A stretch of 56,554 nt of DNA from Chitinophagales bacterium (GCA_013816805.1 JACDDS010000020.1:1-56554), one strand, 5' to 3'; counted from the first letter of the stretch, positions 26,551-36,545 are shown. Notes: generated by a model from the sequence alone, not told the origin. Numbers and translations are program-made.

Positions 26551-28596
26551 CTACCAGATATTTATTCTTTTATCTTCAGGCACAAACATTTTATCACCTT
26601 CCTTCACATTGAAGGCGGTATAGAAGGGTGTAAAGTTCATTAACGGGGCGAGCACCCGGTATATGCTGGGCGAATGAGGATCCGTCGCCACCTGCTGTCG
26701 CAATGATGCATCTGTTACTTTTCTTCTCCAGCTTTGGGCAAAAGACAAAAAGAAACGCTGATCGGGAGTAAAGCCATCTATCCTTGACGTATCCTTGCCT
26801 TCCTTCGTCAGCTTAAAGGCATCGTAAGCTATTGCAATACCTCCTAAATCCGCAGTATTTTCTCCCTGGGTTAACCTGCCGTTTACATGTAAAGAATCGA
26901 GTACAGTAAAGCTATCGTAGAGCTTAATTACCTGCTCCCCTTTTGCTTTGAATTTCTCATAATCTTCTTTCATCCACCAGTCTTTCAGGTTTCCATTTTT
27001 ATCATACTGCGCTCCCTGATCATCGAAACCATGCGTCATCTCATGACCGATCACCATTCCTATTCCTCCGTAATTCATTGCATCATCCGCTTCCGCATCA
27101 AACATGGGGAACTGTAATATTCCTGCAGGAAAAACAATTTCGTTCCCGGTAGGATTATAGTATGCATTGTTTGTGGGAGGTGTCATTCCCCATTCAGCAG
27201 GATCTACCGGTTTGCCTATCTTATTCACTTCATAATCGTATTCATTTTTTCCACAGCTCATAAGATCATTAAAATAGTTATGCCGGTCAATAGTAATATT
27301 GCTGTAGTCTCTCCACTTGTCCGGGTATCCTACCTTTTTATGGAAGGTATACAACTTTTCTTTCGCCTTTTTCTTAGTACTGTCACTCATCCAGTCCAGC
27401 TTATCAATTCTCGCTTCAAAAGCTTTCTGCAGATTGTTTACTAATTCCTGGATGCGTTTTTTTGCATCTTCTGAAAAGTATTTATTTACGTAAAGCTGTC
27501 CTAATCCTTCCCCGATATTCGCATCGATAACCCCGTAAACACGCTCCCACCTTTCTTTTATTTTTTTCTGTCCATTCAAAGCCTGATTATAATAGTTGAA
27601 ATCTGCCTGTACAAAGTCATTACTCAGGGAAGAAGAAACATCGTCAAGCAAATGGAAGCGCAGATAAACCTTCCACGAAGCAATTGGGATGGTGTTTAAC
27701 AGTTCGTTAAGCTTAGTATAATATTCTGGCTGAGCAAGATTGAATGAATCGGTTTTAACATGGAGGTCAACTAAAAAATCTTTCCATCCGATAACCGGCA
27801 TTTTTTTGTTAGCATCCGATACTGAAATCTTGTTATAATTTTTTTGCGGATCCCGTAATTCAACGTTGGTCCGGTGACTCGAAGCCATTTGTTTTTCCAG
27901 GCTATAAACCGTATTCATTTTTTTAGCAGACGTAGCGGAATCATCACCAGTAAGAATGAATAACCTGATTATATATGACTGATACGCTTTTACTACTGCC
28001 AGTGTCGCAGGATCATTTTTGAAATAATAATCTCTGTCAGGCAGACCTAAGCCAGACTGATAGTACACAACAAAATTTCTGGTGCTATTCTTATCATCAG
28101 GGGTTACAAATTGTCCGATTATCAGAGGATTGTAATAGGACCATTGGTCCGCCACGAATTTCATTATATCCTCTGCATTTTTTATTGAATCAATATGCTG
28201 AAGAAAAGGCTTCACTGGTTCGTATTCCAAATTTTCAATGGTAGCTGAATCCATTCCTGAAGCATACAGGTCGCCAATCTTCTGCTCTATACTTCCTTTA
28301 GGGTTGTTCGATGAAGACGCTTCTTCCAAAATGCGTTTGATATTTGCTTTTGTTCTGTAGTCCATTTCCAATCTCGCACCTGAGCGGGATTCCGTCGGCA
28401 ATATGGTGGCTGTATCATACCATTTACCGTTAGCATATAAAAAGAAATTATCGCCGGGTTTTACAGAGGAATCAATATTCTGCAACGATAATGTCTTTCG
28501 CGTGTCTGGCTTTTCATTGTTTGAAGAAGTTCTGCATTCCTGTAGCCCAAAAAGTAGGAGTGCAATTATTAAAATCAAAGGAAGCGTCTTTTTCAT
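26551..28596 (-). CDS. M13 family metallopeptidase (neprilysin/PepO-like lipoprotein)
   Basis: The start is ATG at 28594-28596; the open frame extends 11 codons further up, but MKKTLPLILIIALLLFGLQEC is a clean lipoprotein signal. The mature protein has the M13 N-terminal domain (FLYANGKWYDTATILPTESRSGARLEM) and the zinc site GHEMTHGFDD with His518, Glu519, His522 and Glu579 in ENTADLGG. These are the expected residues. The 681-residue length is normal for bacterial PepO. It is an envelope-bound peptidase that degrades small peptides. The C-terminal substrate motif NF.PFY.AF is followed by EGDKMF near the end. It is a single gene. Confidence 0.95.
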   Translation of the reverse strand: MKKTLPLILIIALLLFGLQECRTSSNNEKPDTRKTLSLQNIDSSVKPGDNFFLYANGKWYDTATILPTESRSGARLEMDYRTKANIKRILEEASSSNNPKGSIEQKIGDLYASGMDSATIENLEYEPVKPFLQHIDSIKNAEDIMKFVADQWSYYNPLIIGQFVTPDDKNSTRNFVVYYQSGLGLPDRDYYFKNDPATLAVVKAYQSYIIRLFILTGDDSATSAKKMNTVYSLEKQMASSHRTNVELRDPQKNYNKISVSDANKKMPVIGWKDFLVDLHVKTDSFNLAQPEYYTKLNELLNTIPIASWKVYLRFHLLDDVSSSLSNDFVQADFNYYNQALNGQKKIKERWERVYGVIDANIGEGLGQLYVNKYFSEDAKKRIQELVNNLQKAFEARIDKLDWMSDSTKKKAKEKLYTFHKKVGYPDKWRDYSNITIDRHNYFNDLMSCGKNEYDYEVNKIGKPVDPAEWGMTPPTNNAYYNPTGNEIVFPAGILQFPMFDAEADDAMNYGGIGMVIGHEMTHGFDDQGAQYDKNGNLKDWWMKEDYEKFKAKGEQVIKLYDSFTVLDSLHVNGRLTQGENTADLGGIAIAYDAFKLTKEGKDTSRIDGFTPDQRFFLSFAQSWRRKVTDASLRQQVATDPHSPSIYRVLAPLMNFTPFYTAFNVKEGDKMFVPEDKRINIW

Positions 28597-28743
28597 ACAA
28601 AACGTTTTATTGAATGATGAAAAAAACAACTATAATTTAAGAATAATTTTATTTGTTACCGAGGTTTTCAAAATTCATACTTAACAAATGAAGCAACGGA
28701 TTCAAACCTTACTGTGCAGATTTAAAAACCCTGACCATTTAGC

Positions 28744-28795
28744 TTTGGATATATAATTCGCTCATCAGGTTCATACATTTGAAAAAAATTCTTTT
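28744..28795 (+). promoter_or_regulatory. Promoter region of the AAC(3)-I-like gene
   Basis: TACATTTG at 28774-28781 matches TAnnTTTG. The block from AGCTTTGG to AATTCTTTT closely matches the region at 26041-26095 upstream of DUF1330 (see that entry). The ATG follows at 28821. Confidence 0.5.
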
Positions 28796-28820
28796 GTAAA
28801 ACTCTAAGCAAACTGAAACA

Positions 28821-29264
28821 ATGGACATTGAAATTGAAAAATTGAATGATAATGACATTAACAAATTCATCGAACTGATACGGATTTTTGAGGATGTTTT
28901 TAAAATGAAAAATTTAAATCTACCAGACGAAACTTACCTTCAGCAATTACTGGAAAAAGATGACTTTTTTGTTTTTGTGGCATTGCTGGATAACAAAGTT
29001 GTAGGCGGCCTGACTTCTTATATAATGCATCAGTATTATTCCAAAGCTCCTTTAGTGTATATTTTCGATCTTGCTGTGAAGACTGAATTTCAGCGGCAAG
29101 GAATAGGTAAAATGCTGATCAAAGCCAACAACCATTATTGCAAGACTATTGGAACTGAGGCGGTAATGGTTCAGGCAGATGAAGCAGACGATTACGCCAT
29201 TAAGTTTTATCATTCAACAGGAGCCACAGCAGAAAAAGTGATCCATTTTGAATACCCTTTTTAA
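28821..29264 (+). CDS. AAC(3)-I-like GNAT acetyltransferase
   Basis: The 147-residue protein has the GNAT acetyl-CoA motif FQRQGIGKMLIK (about 94-105). It follows the AAC(3)-I pattern closely: DNKVVGGLTSYIM, VYIFDLAVKTE, VMVQADEADDYAIKFYHSTGA and the terminal EKVIHFEYPF. AAC(3)-I enzymes acetylate the 3-amino group of gentamicin-type aminoglycosides. Chromosomal relatives in environmental bacteria often have other or untested substrates, so resistance cannot be assumed. A broken second copy of its C-terminal part lies 2 kb downstream at 31270-31529. The intact gene has its own promoter. Confidence 0.8.
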   Translation: MDIEIEKLNDNDINKFIELIRIFEDVFKMKNLNLPDETYLQQLLEKDDFFVFVALLDNKVVGGLTSYIMHQYYSKAPLVYIFDLAVKTEFQRQGIGKMLIKANNHYCKTIGTEAVMVQADEADDYAIKFYHSTGATAEKVIHFEYPF

Positions 29265-29603
29265 CCTAAGCAGCTAAGTTTGTAATGGGTTCTGCTTTTA
29301 TTGTACGGTTTAAAAGTCTTTAACCCAAACCAGATAAAGCCAGAGTAACTTAAGAAAATTATCACGATTTTTTGACTAGCATTATATACGGATAAGTTAT
29401 TTCCACAAATGCAATCTATCTGGTTAACCTGAATTGGTTACGATAATAAGTCTGAATCCTATGCAACCCTCAACGATGAGTAAATTGTACAACTGAATAC
29501 TTTAATATAGTAAGCGCCGGTTATTATCCATTCACGATAGTATTATTATCTTTTTACCATTACTATTTATTCTTTCCTATTAGCATTTTTCAGTGTAGAG
29601 CTT
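29265..29603. other. Gene-free stretch between convergent genes
   Basis: The region lies between the 3' ends of the acetyltransferase gene and the beta-helix protein gene. I see no coding frame, strong hairpin or recognisable repeat in these 339 bases. Confidence 0.4.
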
Positions 29604-31154
29604 TCACCTTTCAAGTATCAGTTTTTTGGTGAAAAACAATTTACTGCCTTGTTTTATTTCAAGTATATAAATTCCATCAGGAAACTTTTGCAAACCATTA
29701 AATACATTGTAACTATTCGGCAACGGGGTCTGAAAAATTATTTGTCCTAAAGAATTATAAAATTCCATGATTGAACCTACTAAAGCTAATGGTAGCTCTA
29801 TGATGATGTAATCATAAGCCAGGTTGGGGAAAACGGCTATGCTTTCTGAACAAATTTCAAATCTCGGGTTTATACTTTGATCAACTTCATAAGCTCCCAT
29901 ATCAGGTGCCGTTTTTGAAGGAAGAGGTCTCGTATTTCCCTCAAGATCGACGTTAGGCGCATTTATCAAAGTACCTGCCCCTGCACAGGGGGAAATATCC
30001 TGCAAATGTTTATCACCATCACTCTTTCCTGAGATAAAATCTGGATTTTCATCAATGTTTCCTGTTCCGGGATAACCCATATTTATATCTGAATAAATAA
30101 CAGAAATAGTTCCCGCACCGACACCCCCAATTTCACTTATATACAAATGGTTATTCCAAAATATTGAATTCTGAACCGTGATAGTATGCGCGTCATTATG
30201 CTCATAATAAAGGGAAGTATTGTACGTACCACTTACTGCAGTGCCATTGTTGGCTGTTGTTACCTGGCTTATACAAGCATCGGAATTATTTATATATAGC
30301 ACATTTCCGGTAGGGCTATCATCAACCTCCAGGGCGTGTTTGTTATTTTGAAACAGGCTATTGGTTATATTGATACTCCCACTTATCACGGCAATTATCC
30401 CTTCCGGAGGATGAGAAGCATGTTGTGAGCTTCCGAGACTGTTATTGGTGACCGTGCTTTGGTCTATCGAAATAATAGAACCGGAACCATATATAATCCC
30501 TGAGGGATCATTATTCGGAGGTGAGTTTAAGTTATTATCAATTATTTTACATTTATCAAACGAGACCGTCGAATTGATTGCGCAAACAATGCCGTACCCA
30601 TCAAGATACAATAAGGCATTCGATTTAAACATGCAGTTTTTGAAGATCGGGGATGAATTGGAACAATAAACAGCAGCACCGTAGCCGGTAAGATCAGGAT
30701 GATCTCCTTTTGAAGTGGCAGCAATAGCATTTTTAGTAAAATTGCAATTCGAAAATTTCGGACCTGCATTGTTGAGATAAACAGCCCCTCCTTCTCCTAT
30801 CGGATTATTTTCTGTTAAAGTGATAAAGCCACGAATAATGGTAAATCCTTTGATTTCTGTCGAGACATCAATTAAAGACTTTTTTAACATATCGAACGTA
30901 AGGATCCTTCCTGTTTTACTCCCATCAATAGAAGTGTTTCCCTTATCTCCCGAACTGTATAATTTAATATCTCCCGTTTCCGGCCAAATAATGTGTTCAT
31001 AGTAATTTCCGGGGTCAACTAAAACAGTATCACCTTTAGCACAGTCATTCAACGCGCTTTGAATATTGCTGTATTGAGATGGAACTTGCAGAGTTCTTGC
31101 GTGAAGTGACAGTATGCAACAAATAGACAACACAACTGTAAAACAAACTTTCAT
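29604..31154 (-). CDS. Secreted parallel beta-helix protein with T9SS sorting domain
   Basis: The 516-residue protein has a signal peptide (MKVCFTVVLSICCILSLHA). A right-handed beta-helix region (about 25-400) follows, typical of pectate-lyase-like or polymorphic outer membrane proteins: VPSQYSNIQSALNDCAKGDTVLV, then repeated G.GGAVY..N..P.F.NC.F..N. The motif APDMGAYEVD closes the helix (about 413-422). The last 75 residues are a type A T9SS sorting domain (AVFPNLAYDYIIIELP, GQIIFQTPL, DGIYILEIKQGSKLFFTKKLIL). It is therefore secreted across the outer membrane. Ligand or substrate is unknown. The acetyltransferase gene and its broken copy lie on either side. Confidence 0.88.
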   Translation of the reverse strand: MKVCFTVVLSICCILSLHARTLQVPSQYSNIQSALNDCAKGDTVLVDPGNYYEHIIWPETGDIKLYSSGDKGNTSIDGSKTGRILTFDMLKKSLIDVSTEIKGFTIIRGFITLTENNPIGEGGAVYLNNAGPKFSNCNFTKNAIAATSKGDHPDLTGYGAAVYCSNSSPIFKNCMFKSNALLYLDGYGIVCAINSTVSFDKCKIIDNNLNSPPNNDPSGIIYGSGSIISIDQSTVTNNSLGSSQHASHPPEGIIAVISGSINITNSLFQNNKHALEVDDSPTGNVLYINNSDACISQVTTANNGTAVSGTYNTSLYYEHNDAHTITVQNSIFWNNHLYISEIGGVGAGTISVIYSDINMGYPGTGNIDENPDFISGKSDGDKHLQDISPCAGAGTLINAPNVDLEGNTRPLPSKTAPDMGAYEVDQSINPRFEICSESIAVFPNLAYDYIIIELPLALVGSIMEFYNSLGQIIFQTPLPNSYNVFNGLQKFPDGIYILEIKQGSKLFFTKKLILER

Positions 31155-31269
31155 ATTTTGGTTTTATATCAAGTGGAAATCAGTCTATCTAAAATAGCAA
31201 TATCAACTGACTTAACAATAATTTTAGTATTACCCGAAACCCGGAAGACGTAGAATTGATTGATAAAAA

Positions 31270-31529
31270 TTAGCATGACTTCTTACATAATGCTCCAGTA
31301 TTATTCCAGATCTCCTTTTAGTGTATATTTTCGATCTTGCTGTAAAGACAGAACTTCAGCGGCAAGGAATAGGTAAAAGGCTGATCAAAGCCAACAACCA
31401 TTACTGCAAGACTATTGGAGCTGAGGCGGTAATGGTTCAGGCAGATGAAGCACACGATTACGCCATTAAGTTTTATCATTCAACAGAGCAAGGGCAGAAA
31501 AAGTGATCCATTTTGAATACCTGCCTTGA
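31270..31529 (+). pseudogene. Broken partial duplicate of the AAC(3)-I-like acetyltransferase
   Basis: The sequence from 31274 aligns base by base with about 29010-29265 (for example GTGTATATTTTCGATCTTGC and AAAGCCAACAACCATTA). It lacks the first 60 or so codons of the gene. One extra T in the run at 31316-31319 and one lost G near 31487 shift the frame. The fragment from 31321 reads only YIFDLAVKTELQRQGIG to FYHST. It is the relic of a segmental duplication that now brackets the beta-helix T9SS gene. Confidence 0.85.
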
Positions 31530-31601
31530 CGAGAGCAAAACATGATGAGAAAGTTATGTACCTCTAAATGTAACTACTTAAAAGACAGATTAAGTGCTTA
31601 G

Positions 31602-31617
31602 GAGGTAATTTTACCTC
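31602..31617 (+). promoter_or_regulatory. Perfect palindrome upstream of the CDF-like membrane protein
   Basis: GAGGTAA at 31602-31608, two T bases, then TTACCTC at 31611-31617 make a perfect inverted repeat, 14 bases upstream of the ATG at 31632. Its position fits an operator or an occluded ribosome site. A metal-responsive regulator is conceivable given the gene, but that is inference. Confidence 0.45.
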
Positions 31618-31631
31618 GTAAACAAACAGTA

Positions 31632-32285
31632 ATGGGTGAGCCTTTAATGTTATCGACAACTAAACAAATGCAATACAACCTTGCCTTCTGGCTTGCGGTA
31701 TTGACTATTTTTCTTGCTTTTATGGAGGCAATCGTTTCCACTTACTTTGGGTATCGCGATGAAAGCCTGACCCTTTTTGGTTTCGGTGCGGGCAGCTTCG
31801 TGGAAGTGATTTCAGCAATCGGAGTTGCACACATGATATTCCGGATGAGGCAAAAGCCGGAGAGCAACCGGGATAATTTTGAATCGACTGCCTTACGCAT
31901 AACCGGGTTTGGTTTTTACATTTTGGTTGCAGGACTGATAGCATCTGGTTTTTACAACTCTTACACCGGGCATAAGCCTGAAACCACTTTTTCAGGAATT
32001 ATAATAGCGTTTGCTTCTATAATTTTTATGCTGTCCTTAATTTATGGCAAAATAAAAGTTGGCAGACAATTAAATTCAGACGCGATACTTGCAGACGCAG
32101 AATGCACTAAAGTTTGCATTTATATGTCTCTTGTATTACTTGCAGGGAGTTCCATTTACGCGTGGACAAAATTCACATACATTGACACTGTTGGAACTTT
32201 CGGACTCGCTTATTTCTCTTTTAAAGAGGGAAAAGAATGTTTTGAAAAAGCAAAATCAAATAAGGTGCGCTGCGACCATTGCTGA
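31632..32285 (+). CDS. Multi-spanning membrane protein, cation-diffusion-facilitator-like
   Basis: This 217-residue protein has about five to six hydrophobic segments (about 18-40, 52-70, 90-110, 120-140, 160-180). The pattern FGFGAGSFVEVISAIGVAHM, SDAILADAECTKVCIYMS, DTVGTFGLAYFSFKEGKECFEKA resembles the membrane part of CDF-type cation transporters (the S/D..AD...D arrangement of metal-binding helices). The usual cytoplasmic C-terminal domain is missing. It ends with CDHC, which could bind metal. A perfect palindrome lies just upstream. Transport activity is inference. Confidence 0.65.
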   Translation: MGEPLMLSTTKQMQYNLAFWLAVLTIFLAFMEAIVSTYFGYRDESLTLFGFGAGSFVEVISAIGVAHMIFRMRQKPESNRDNFESTALRITGFGFYILVAGLIASGFYNSYTGHKPETTFSGIIIAFASIIFMLSLIYGKIKVGRQLNSDAILADAECTKVCIYMSLVLLAGSSIYAWTKFTYIDTVGTFGLAYFSFKEGKECFEKAKSNKVRCDHC

Positions 32286-32303
32286 CATTTCAACAATAAC
32301 TTT

Positions 32304-34222
32304 TTAAAATCCCTGCTCCACAAAATACATATCCACTTCACCCTTATTCTTTGCCGGGATTTTGCCGCGGTACGTGCAAATGAATTTGTCTTTGATGAGT
32401 TGATAGGTGCTGCCTGAGATGTTGATCTTTCCGGCTTCGCCGTGCTGCTCCATACGAGCCGCCATGTTCACAGCATCGCCCCAGATGTCGTAAGTAAATT
32501 TCTTTAATCCTACAACGCCTGTAATGACCGGACCTGTATGAATGCCTACACGAAACTCAAATGCAGGAAGGTCCTGGATGGTTTTGGTAATGGCGAATCC
32601 TTTAATGAAGTTCATCATATCAAGAGCTGCTCTTACTGTTTTGATGGCATGATCAACAACGGGCTTGGGTAAGCCACACGCGCATATGTAAGCGTCGCCT
32701 ACGGCTTTAATTTTCTCAAGTTCGTGCTTCCCTACGATGTGATCGAAGGCACGAAAGCATTCATCGAGCTGATTGACCAATTCAGTTGCAGAAAGATGTT
32801 CTGCGATCGAAGAAAAAATCTTTTATATCTGCGAACAGAATAGATACTTCATCATGTTTTCTCGCATACGATTTTCCGAATTGCTTCAGTTCATTTGCAA
32901 TTTCTTCAGGAAGAATATTCAGAAGGAGAGAATCGGATCACTTCTTCTCATCCTTCAGATTAATCAGATCCTGTCTTGCTTTAGTCAGGTCTTTGAATCG
33001 TGAGTAGGCAAGAGAAAAAACGGAAGCTGCGCGCTGTAACAAATCCCAGCTGACTTCTGAAATATCTCCGGAAGCAGTAGCACCTACTGCACCAGTTGAA
33101 AATTTGAAAAAAGATGATAGGTTTTGTCCTGTGCAGTTTTACCGAAGTAGCCGTCAATTCTAGGCGAGAGTGAGTACAGGTATTCAACCCATTCTTTTCG
33201 TTTGGTTCCTTCCTGGCGAAGCGATTGACGCATCTCATCCGATTTGAAAAAGCGGAGCAGCTCTTTCCCGGCCTCTGTTGTATTCAGCTGGACGGTCAGG
33301 TTTTCTGTGATAGATGCTTTGTCGGGAACACGTGTGTCCTTCATTGTGAATCCGAACTGAGCCATTTCTGATTCTTCATCAAAAATGAAAACGGTACCGT
33401 TCTCGATTTCCTGCAAGCCGCCGAGCAATCCCATTTCTTTGCGTAACACCTCGGCCACTTCAATCAACTCCTCGGGCTGCAGCATCGCAAGTGCCCGCCC
33501 TCGCACACGCTCCATGGCGGCTTCCATCCGCGCCTGCTTGCCTGGGCCTCAGCTTTTTGAATATCGAGAAACCAACGGTAAGCAAGCTCGAAAACATTCT
33601 TGAAGCGCTTGAACAACTCAATTTCTCTTTCATTCAGCAACACGTATGTCGACATGCCCAGCGCCACCGGCCCGAGTGAGTACCAGTAATAGCAGAGTGC
33701 TTCAGCTTCTTCAAGAAATGAATCAATGAATACATTGGTGGTTTTCTGGTACCTGATCCATTCCTTTACCTCTTCTCCCTGGAAGCCGTGAATAAAAACC
33801 TCACCACCACCCTTCAGCATTTGATCAGCAAATTCCTGGTGAACCGGATGATTCTTATAGTCCGTTTAAGTAATAATAGTCTTGTTATGCTTAGAGTAAA
33901 GCTCATAGTTGAAGTAAGTGCCTTTTATTTCGTCGAAAATGGCAGTTTGAATATTTCGGATTTCTTTAACGCCGAGTGTTGTAAGCTCATTGGAAATAAC
34001 TGTGCATACCTCAAGCATATCTTCCGGCTTCTTCATACTTAATGCTACTCTCCGTACGCGCTCCAGTGATGCTTCAATTACCAAATCTCTGCCCCTCTTT
34101 TCCAATTCTGCATCAGCTTTCTTTACTGCTTGTGTACCGGTGATTTTTTCATCAGCACTTAAGTCCTCCGATTGTTGTATAAATTTTATATGGTTTGAAG
34201 ATGCTGATTCATTTGTTTTTCA
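32304..34222 (-). pseudogene. Decayed adenylate/guanylate cyclase sensor gene
   Basis: Reading the minus strand with corrections gives a continuous protein. First come helical/GAF-like repeats: LERVRRVALSMKKPEDMLEVC..., then MERVRGRALAMLQPEELIEVAEVL. A linker VSWDLLQRAASVFSLAYSRFKDLTKARQDL follows. The class III cyclase domain is last: EVSILFADIKDF, KIKAVGDAYICACG, GIHTGPVITGVVG, YDIWGDAVNMAARME. Lesions are a TAA at about 33866-33868, frameshifts near 33541 and 33107, a TGA (CGA changed) near 32936 and an extra T near 32815. Five independent lesions make function very unlikely. The N-terminus beyond 34222 is gone. Confidence 0.85.
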
Positions 34223-34506
34223 TCAATACAAAACTACTATTACAGAAACCAACGCAGTAAGAAATTCCACGCTTAAACGAGGAACTTCTTTATTTACACT
34301 GGGAATTCTCTAATGAATAAATATAAAATTTCTGCTTCATCTTTTGCCCTTCGCCTGGATGCCTCCGGTTGTGTTTAGCTTAATTAATCTCTTAACCTGA
34401 ATAAAAAAGAACTATTATGCATGCGGCACAATGATTACCCTTGTTAATTTGATAACTGTTGTTGCTGGAATCCGGTTAATAAACTGTGCTCTGAATAATT
34501 TTTGCT

Positions 34507-35676
34507 ATGAAGGTTTCTTTGAAGTGGGCTTTTATTCTTGGTTTTGTAGGCTTTATCACTTCTTTTGGTGCACATATAGTAGCGGTTAATCTTCCATTTT
34601 ATGCAGAAAAAGTTGGCATTGGGTTAACGATGATCGGTGTGCTGATAGCCGTGTATGATTTTGCTGAAATACTTGCCAAGCCTGTATTTGGCGGATTAGC
34701 AGATAAAAAAGGAATGAAAAAAGCAATGCTTGCAGGTATCCTGCTATTCATACTTGCATCAATAATGTATCCTTTTGTTTCTCCAAAATTATTGATAGTG
34801 GTTCGTTTTTTACAAGGTTTGGGAGCCGCAGCTTTGTCGGCAGTTTCATTGGCAATGGTGGGTACTTTATATAAAGAAAATAAAGGCAAAGCGTTTGGCA
34901 TTTACAATGCTATTAAGGGAGCAGGCTATGTAGTAAGCCCGGTAATTGGCGGAGCTATTGTAATAAAATCAAGCTTTAGCGGAATTTTTTATGCTACGGC
35001 AGGCATTGGTATAATCGGTTTTTTCCTGGCACTTACATTACCCAACGATAAACAAAAGAGTGCCGAAGCATTTGACGATGATGATGACTTTTCAATAAAA
35101 TCTTTATTCAGTGTTTTAAAAAACAAAACTTTAATGCCGTGGTTTTTAATCATTGTTATCAATATGTTTTTTGTAGGCATACTCTTTGGTTTCTTGCCCG
35201 TTCGTATTCATGATTTAGGCTATGATGCATTTCATACAGGCTTATTAGTTTCTGTTACCACTATTTCTTATTTGCTCATTCAACCTGTTGCAGGCTGGCT
35301 TGCAGATAAATTCAATCCGGTTGTTACATTAAGAATAGGAATGCTTTTATCCTGTATCTCTACTGCTGCTATACCATTTGTAATTGGCTTTCCCTTGATT
35401 ATTGTTTGCATTCTTGCAGGTATAGGGATTGGTACGGTATGGACAAACTCTGACGCTTTGGTAAGTAAGTTGGCAACAGAAAATGCAATGGGTGCTACCA
35501 TGGGTGTTGCAGGTTCATTCAAAGAATTAGGTGATATGATTGGCCCTTTATTGATGGGTGTAATATCGCAGGCATTAGGTTTAAAATACGGCTTTATAAT
35601 TTGTGCACTACTAGGCGGGGCAGCGCTTCTGATTACCATCTTGGTTGCAGAAAAAAAACACACTGTGTCGGGATGA
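34507..35676 (+). CDS. MFS transporter
   Basis: The 389-residue protein has 12 predicted membrane helices in two six-helix halves, separated by an acidic loop (EAFDDDDDF at about 191-199). The MFS motif A GGLADKKGMKKAML lies between helices 2 and 3 and is repeated as GWLADKFNPVVTLR in the second half. RFLQGLGAAALSAVSLAMVG resembles motif B/C of drug antiporters. The substrate is unknown; drug efflux of the SetA/AraJ type is likely. It is intact although it lies between two pseudogenes. A TAATTTTTG box lies at the expected promoter position. Confidence 0.9.
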   Translation: MKVSLKWAFILGFVGFITSFGAHIVAVNLPFYAEKVGIGLTMIGVLIAVYDFAEILAKPVFGGLADKKGMKKAMLAGILLFILASIMYPFVSPKLLIVVRFLQGLGAAALSAVSLAMVGTLYKENKGKAFGIYNAIKGAGYVVSPVIGGAIVIKSSFSGIFYATAGIGIIGFFLALTLPNDKQKSAEAFDDDDDFSIKSLFSVLKNKTLMPWFLIIVINMFFVGILFGFLPVRIHDLGYDAFHTGLLVSVTTISYLLIQPVAGWLADKFNPVVTLRIGMLLSCISTAAIPFVIGFPLIIVCILAGIGIGTVWTNSDALVSKLATENAMGATMGVAGSFKELGDMIGPLLMGVISQALGLKYGFIICALLGGAALLITILVAEKKHTVSG

Positions 35677-35836
35677 ATTAAAACAGCGCTTGAAATTTTC
35701 TTTCTTTTACGTTGTAAAAAGTAATGGAACTTTTCGGCTAACTAATGAAATACCACACCAAAACAATTGAGGCATTTAACTTAAAACTTTATATTGTGAT
35801 TCATATTTGACTGCAATAAGTGCAAATAATAATAAA

Positions 35837-36545
35837 ATGATGGAGCTGAAAAAAAACGAAACTGCTATAAAAGAAACCATACGATTAGAAGCATTTACCG
35901 ATGGTGTTTTTGCCATAGCGATTACCTTGTTAGTGTTGGATATTCACGTACCTATTGTAAAGGATGGTGAATCACTACTTCAATCGCTCTTAGCCAATTG
36001 GGTCACCTATTTAGCTTTCCTGATTGGTTTTTTTACTATACTGGTTTGCTGGATAAACATCACTACATGTTTGAAAATATATTCGCAAGATTGATGGTAC
36101 GCTAATATTACTGAACGGATTCAAACTCCTGATAGTCTCATTTACACCTTTTGCAACTGCAGTTCTTTCAAAGTATATTGGAACCACTCATCAGCAAACC
36201 GCCATCAGCCTTTATGGCCTTAATTTTTTCTTAATGGGTTTGGCTATGAGTGGCATATGGTATTATGGATATCAAAAAGGTTTCATGACCTCTGCGTCAC
36301 CTGAATTCTTAAAAGCAATAACCAGACTCTACATTTTTGCCCCTATTCTGTCAGGAGTTATTTTCATTCTCTCCTTCTTCACCATCTGGATTTGCCTAAC
36401 GTTATTCGCTATAATGTTTTTAATTTATGTAATTCCAAAAAATGCCGCGACGCATATAGAGAAAATGGGTCTTACTTTGTCAAATACTTTTCAGGTGCAT
36501 GGCAGAAGGAGGGCACAGCAAGGTATTCGTGAATATAACCACTGA
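35837..36545 (+). pseudogene. Frameshifted TMEM175/DUF1211 family potassium-channel-like membrane protein
   Basis: The first frame gives the DUF1211 signature RLEAFTDGVFAIAITLLVLDIHVP and continues to LVCWIN, then goes out of frame. One added C near 36060 restores HHYMFENIF, and one added base near 36088 restores KIDGTLILLNGFKLLIVSFTPF. That frame continues through LMGLAMSGIWYYGYQKG to the TGA at 36545. TMEM175-like proteins are potassium channels with the RxxxFSDG motif on helix 1 (here RLEAFTDG). Both changes are single-base deletions, so this is a recent pseudogene or a sequencing artefact. The start is the ATG at 35837 or 35840. Confidence 0.85.

Noticed and set aside
28597-28629. Eleven-codon N-terminal extension of the M13 peptidase
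   Set aside because: The downstream ATG at 28596 begins a standard lipoprotein signal; the extension would bury it.
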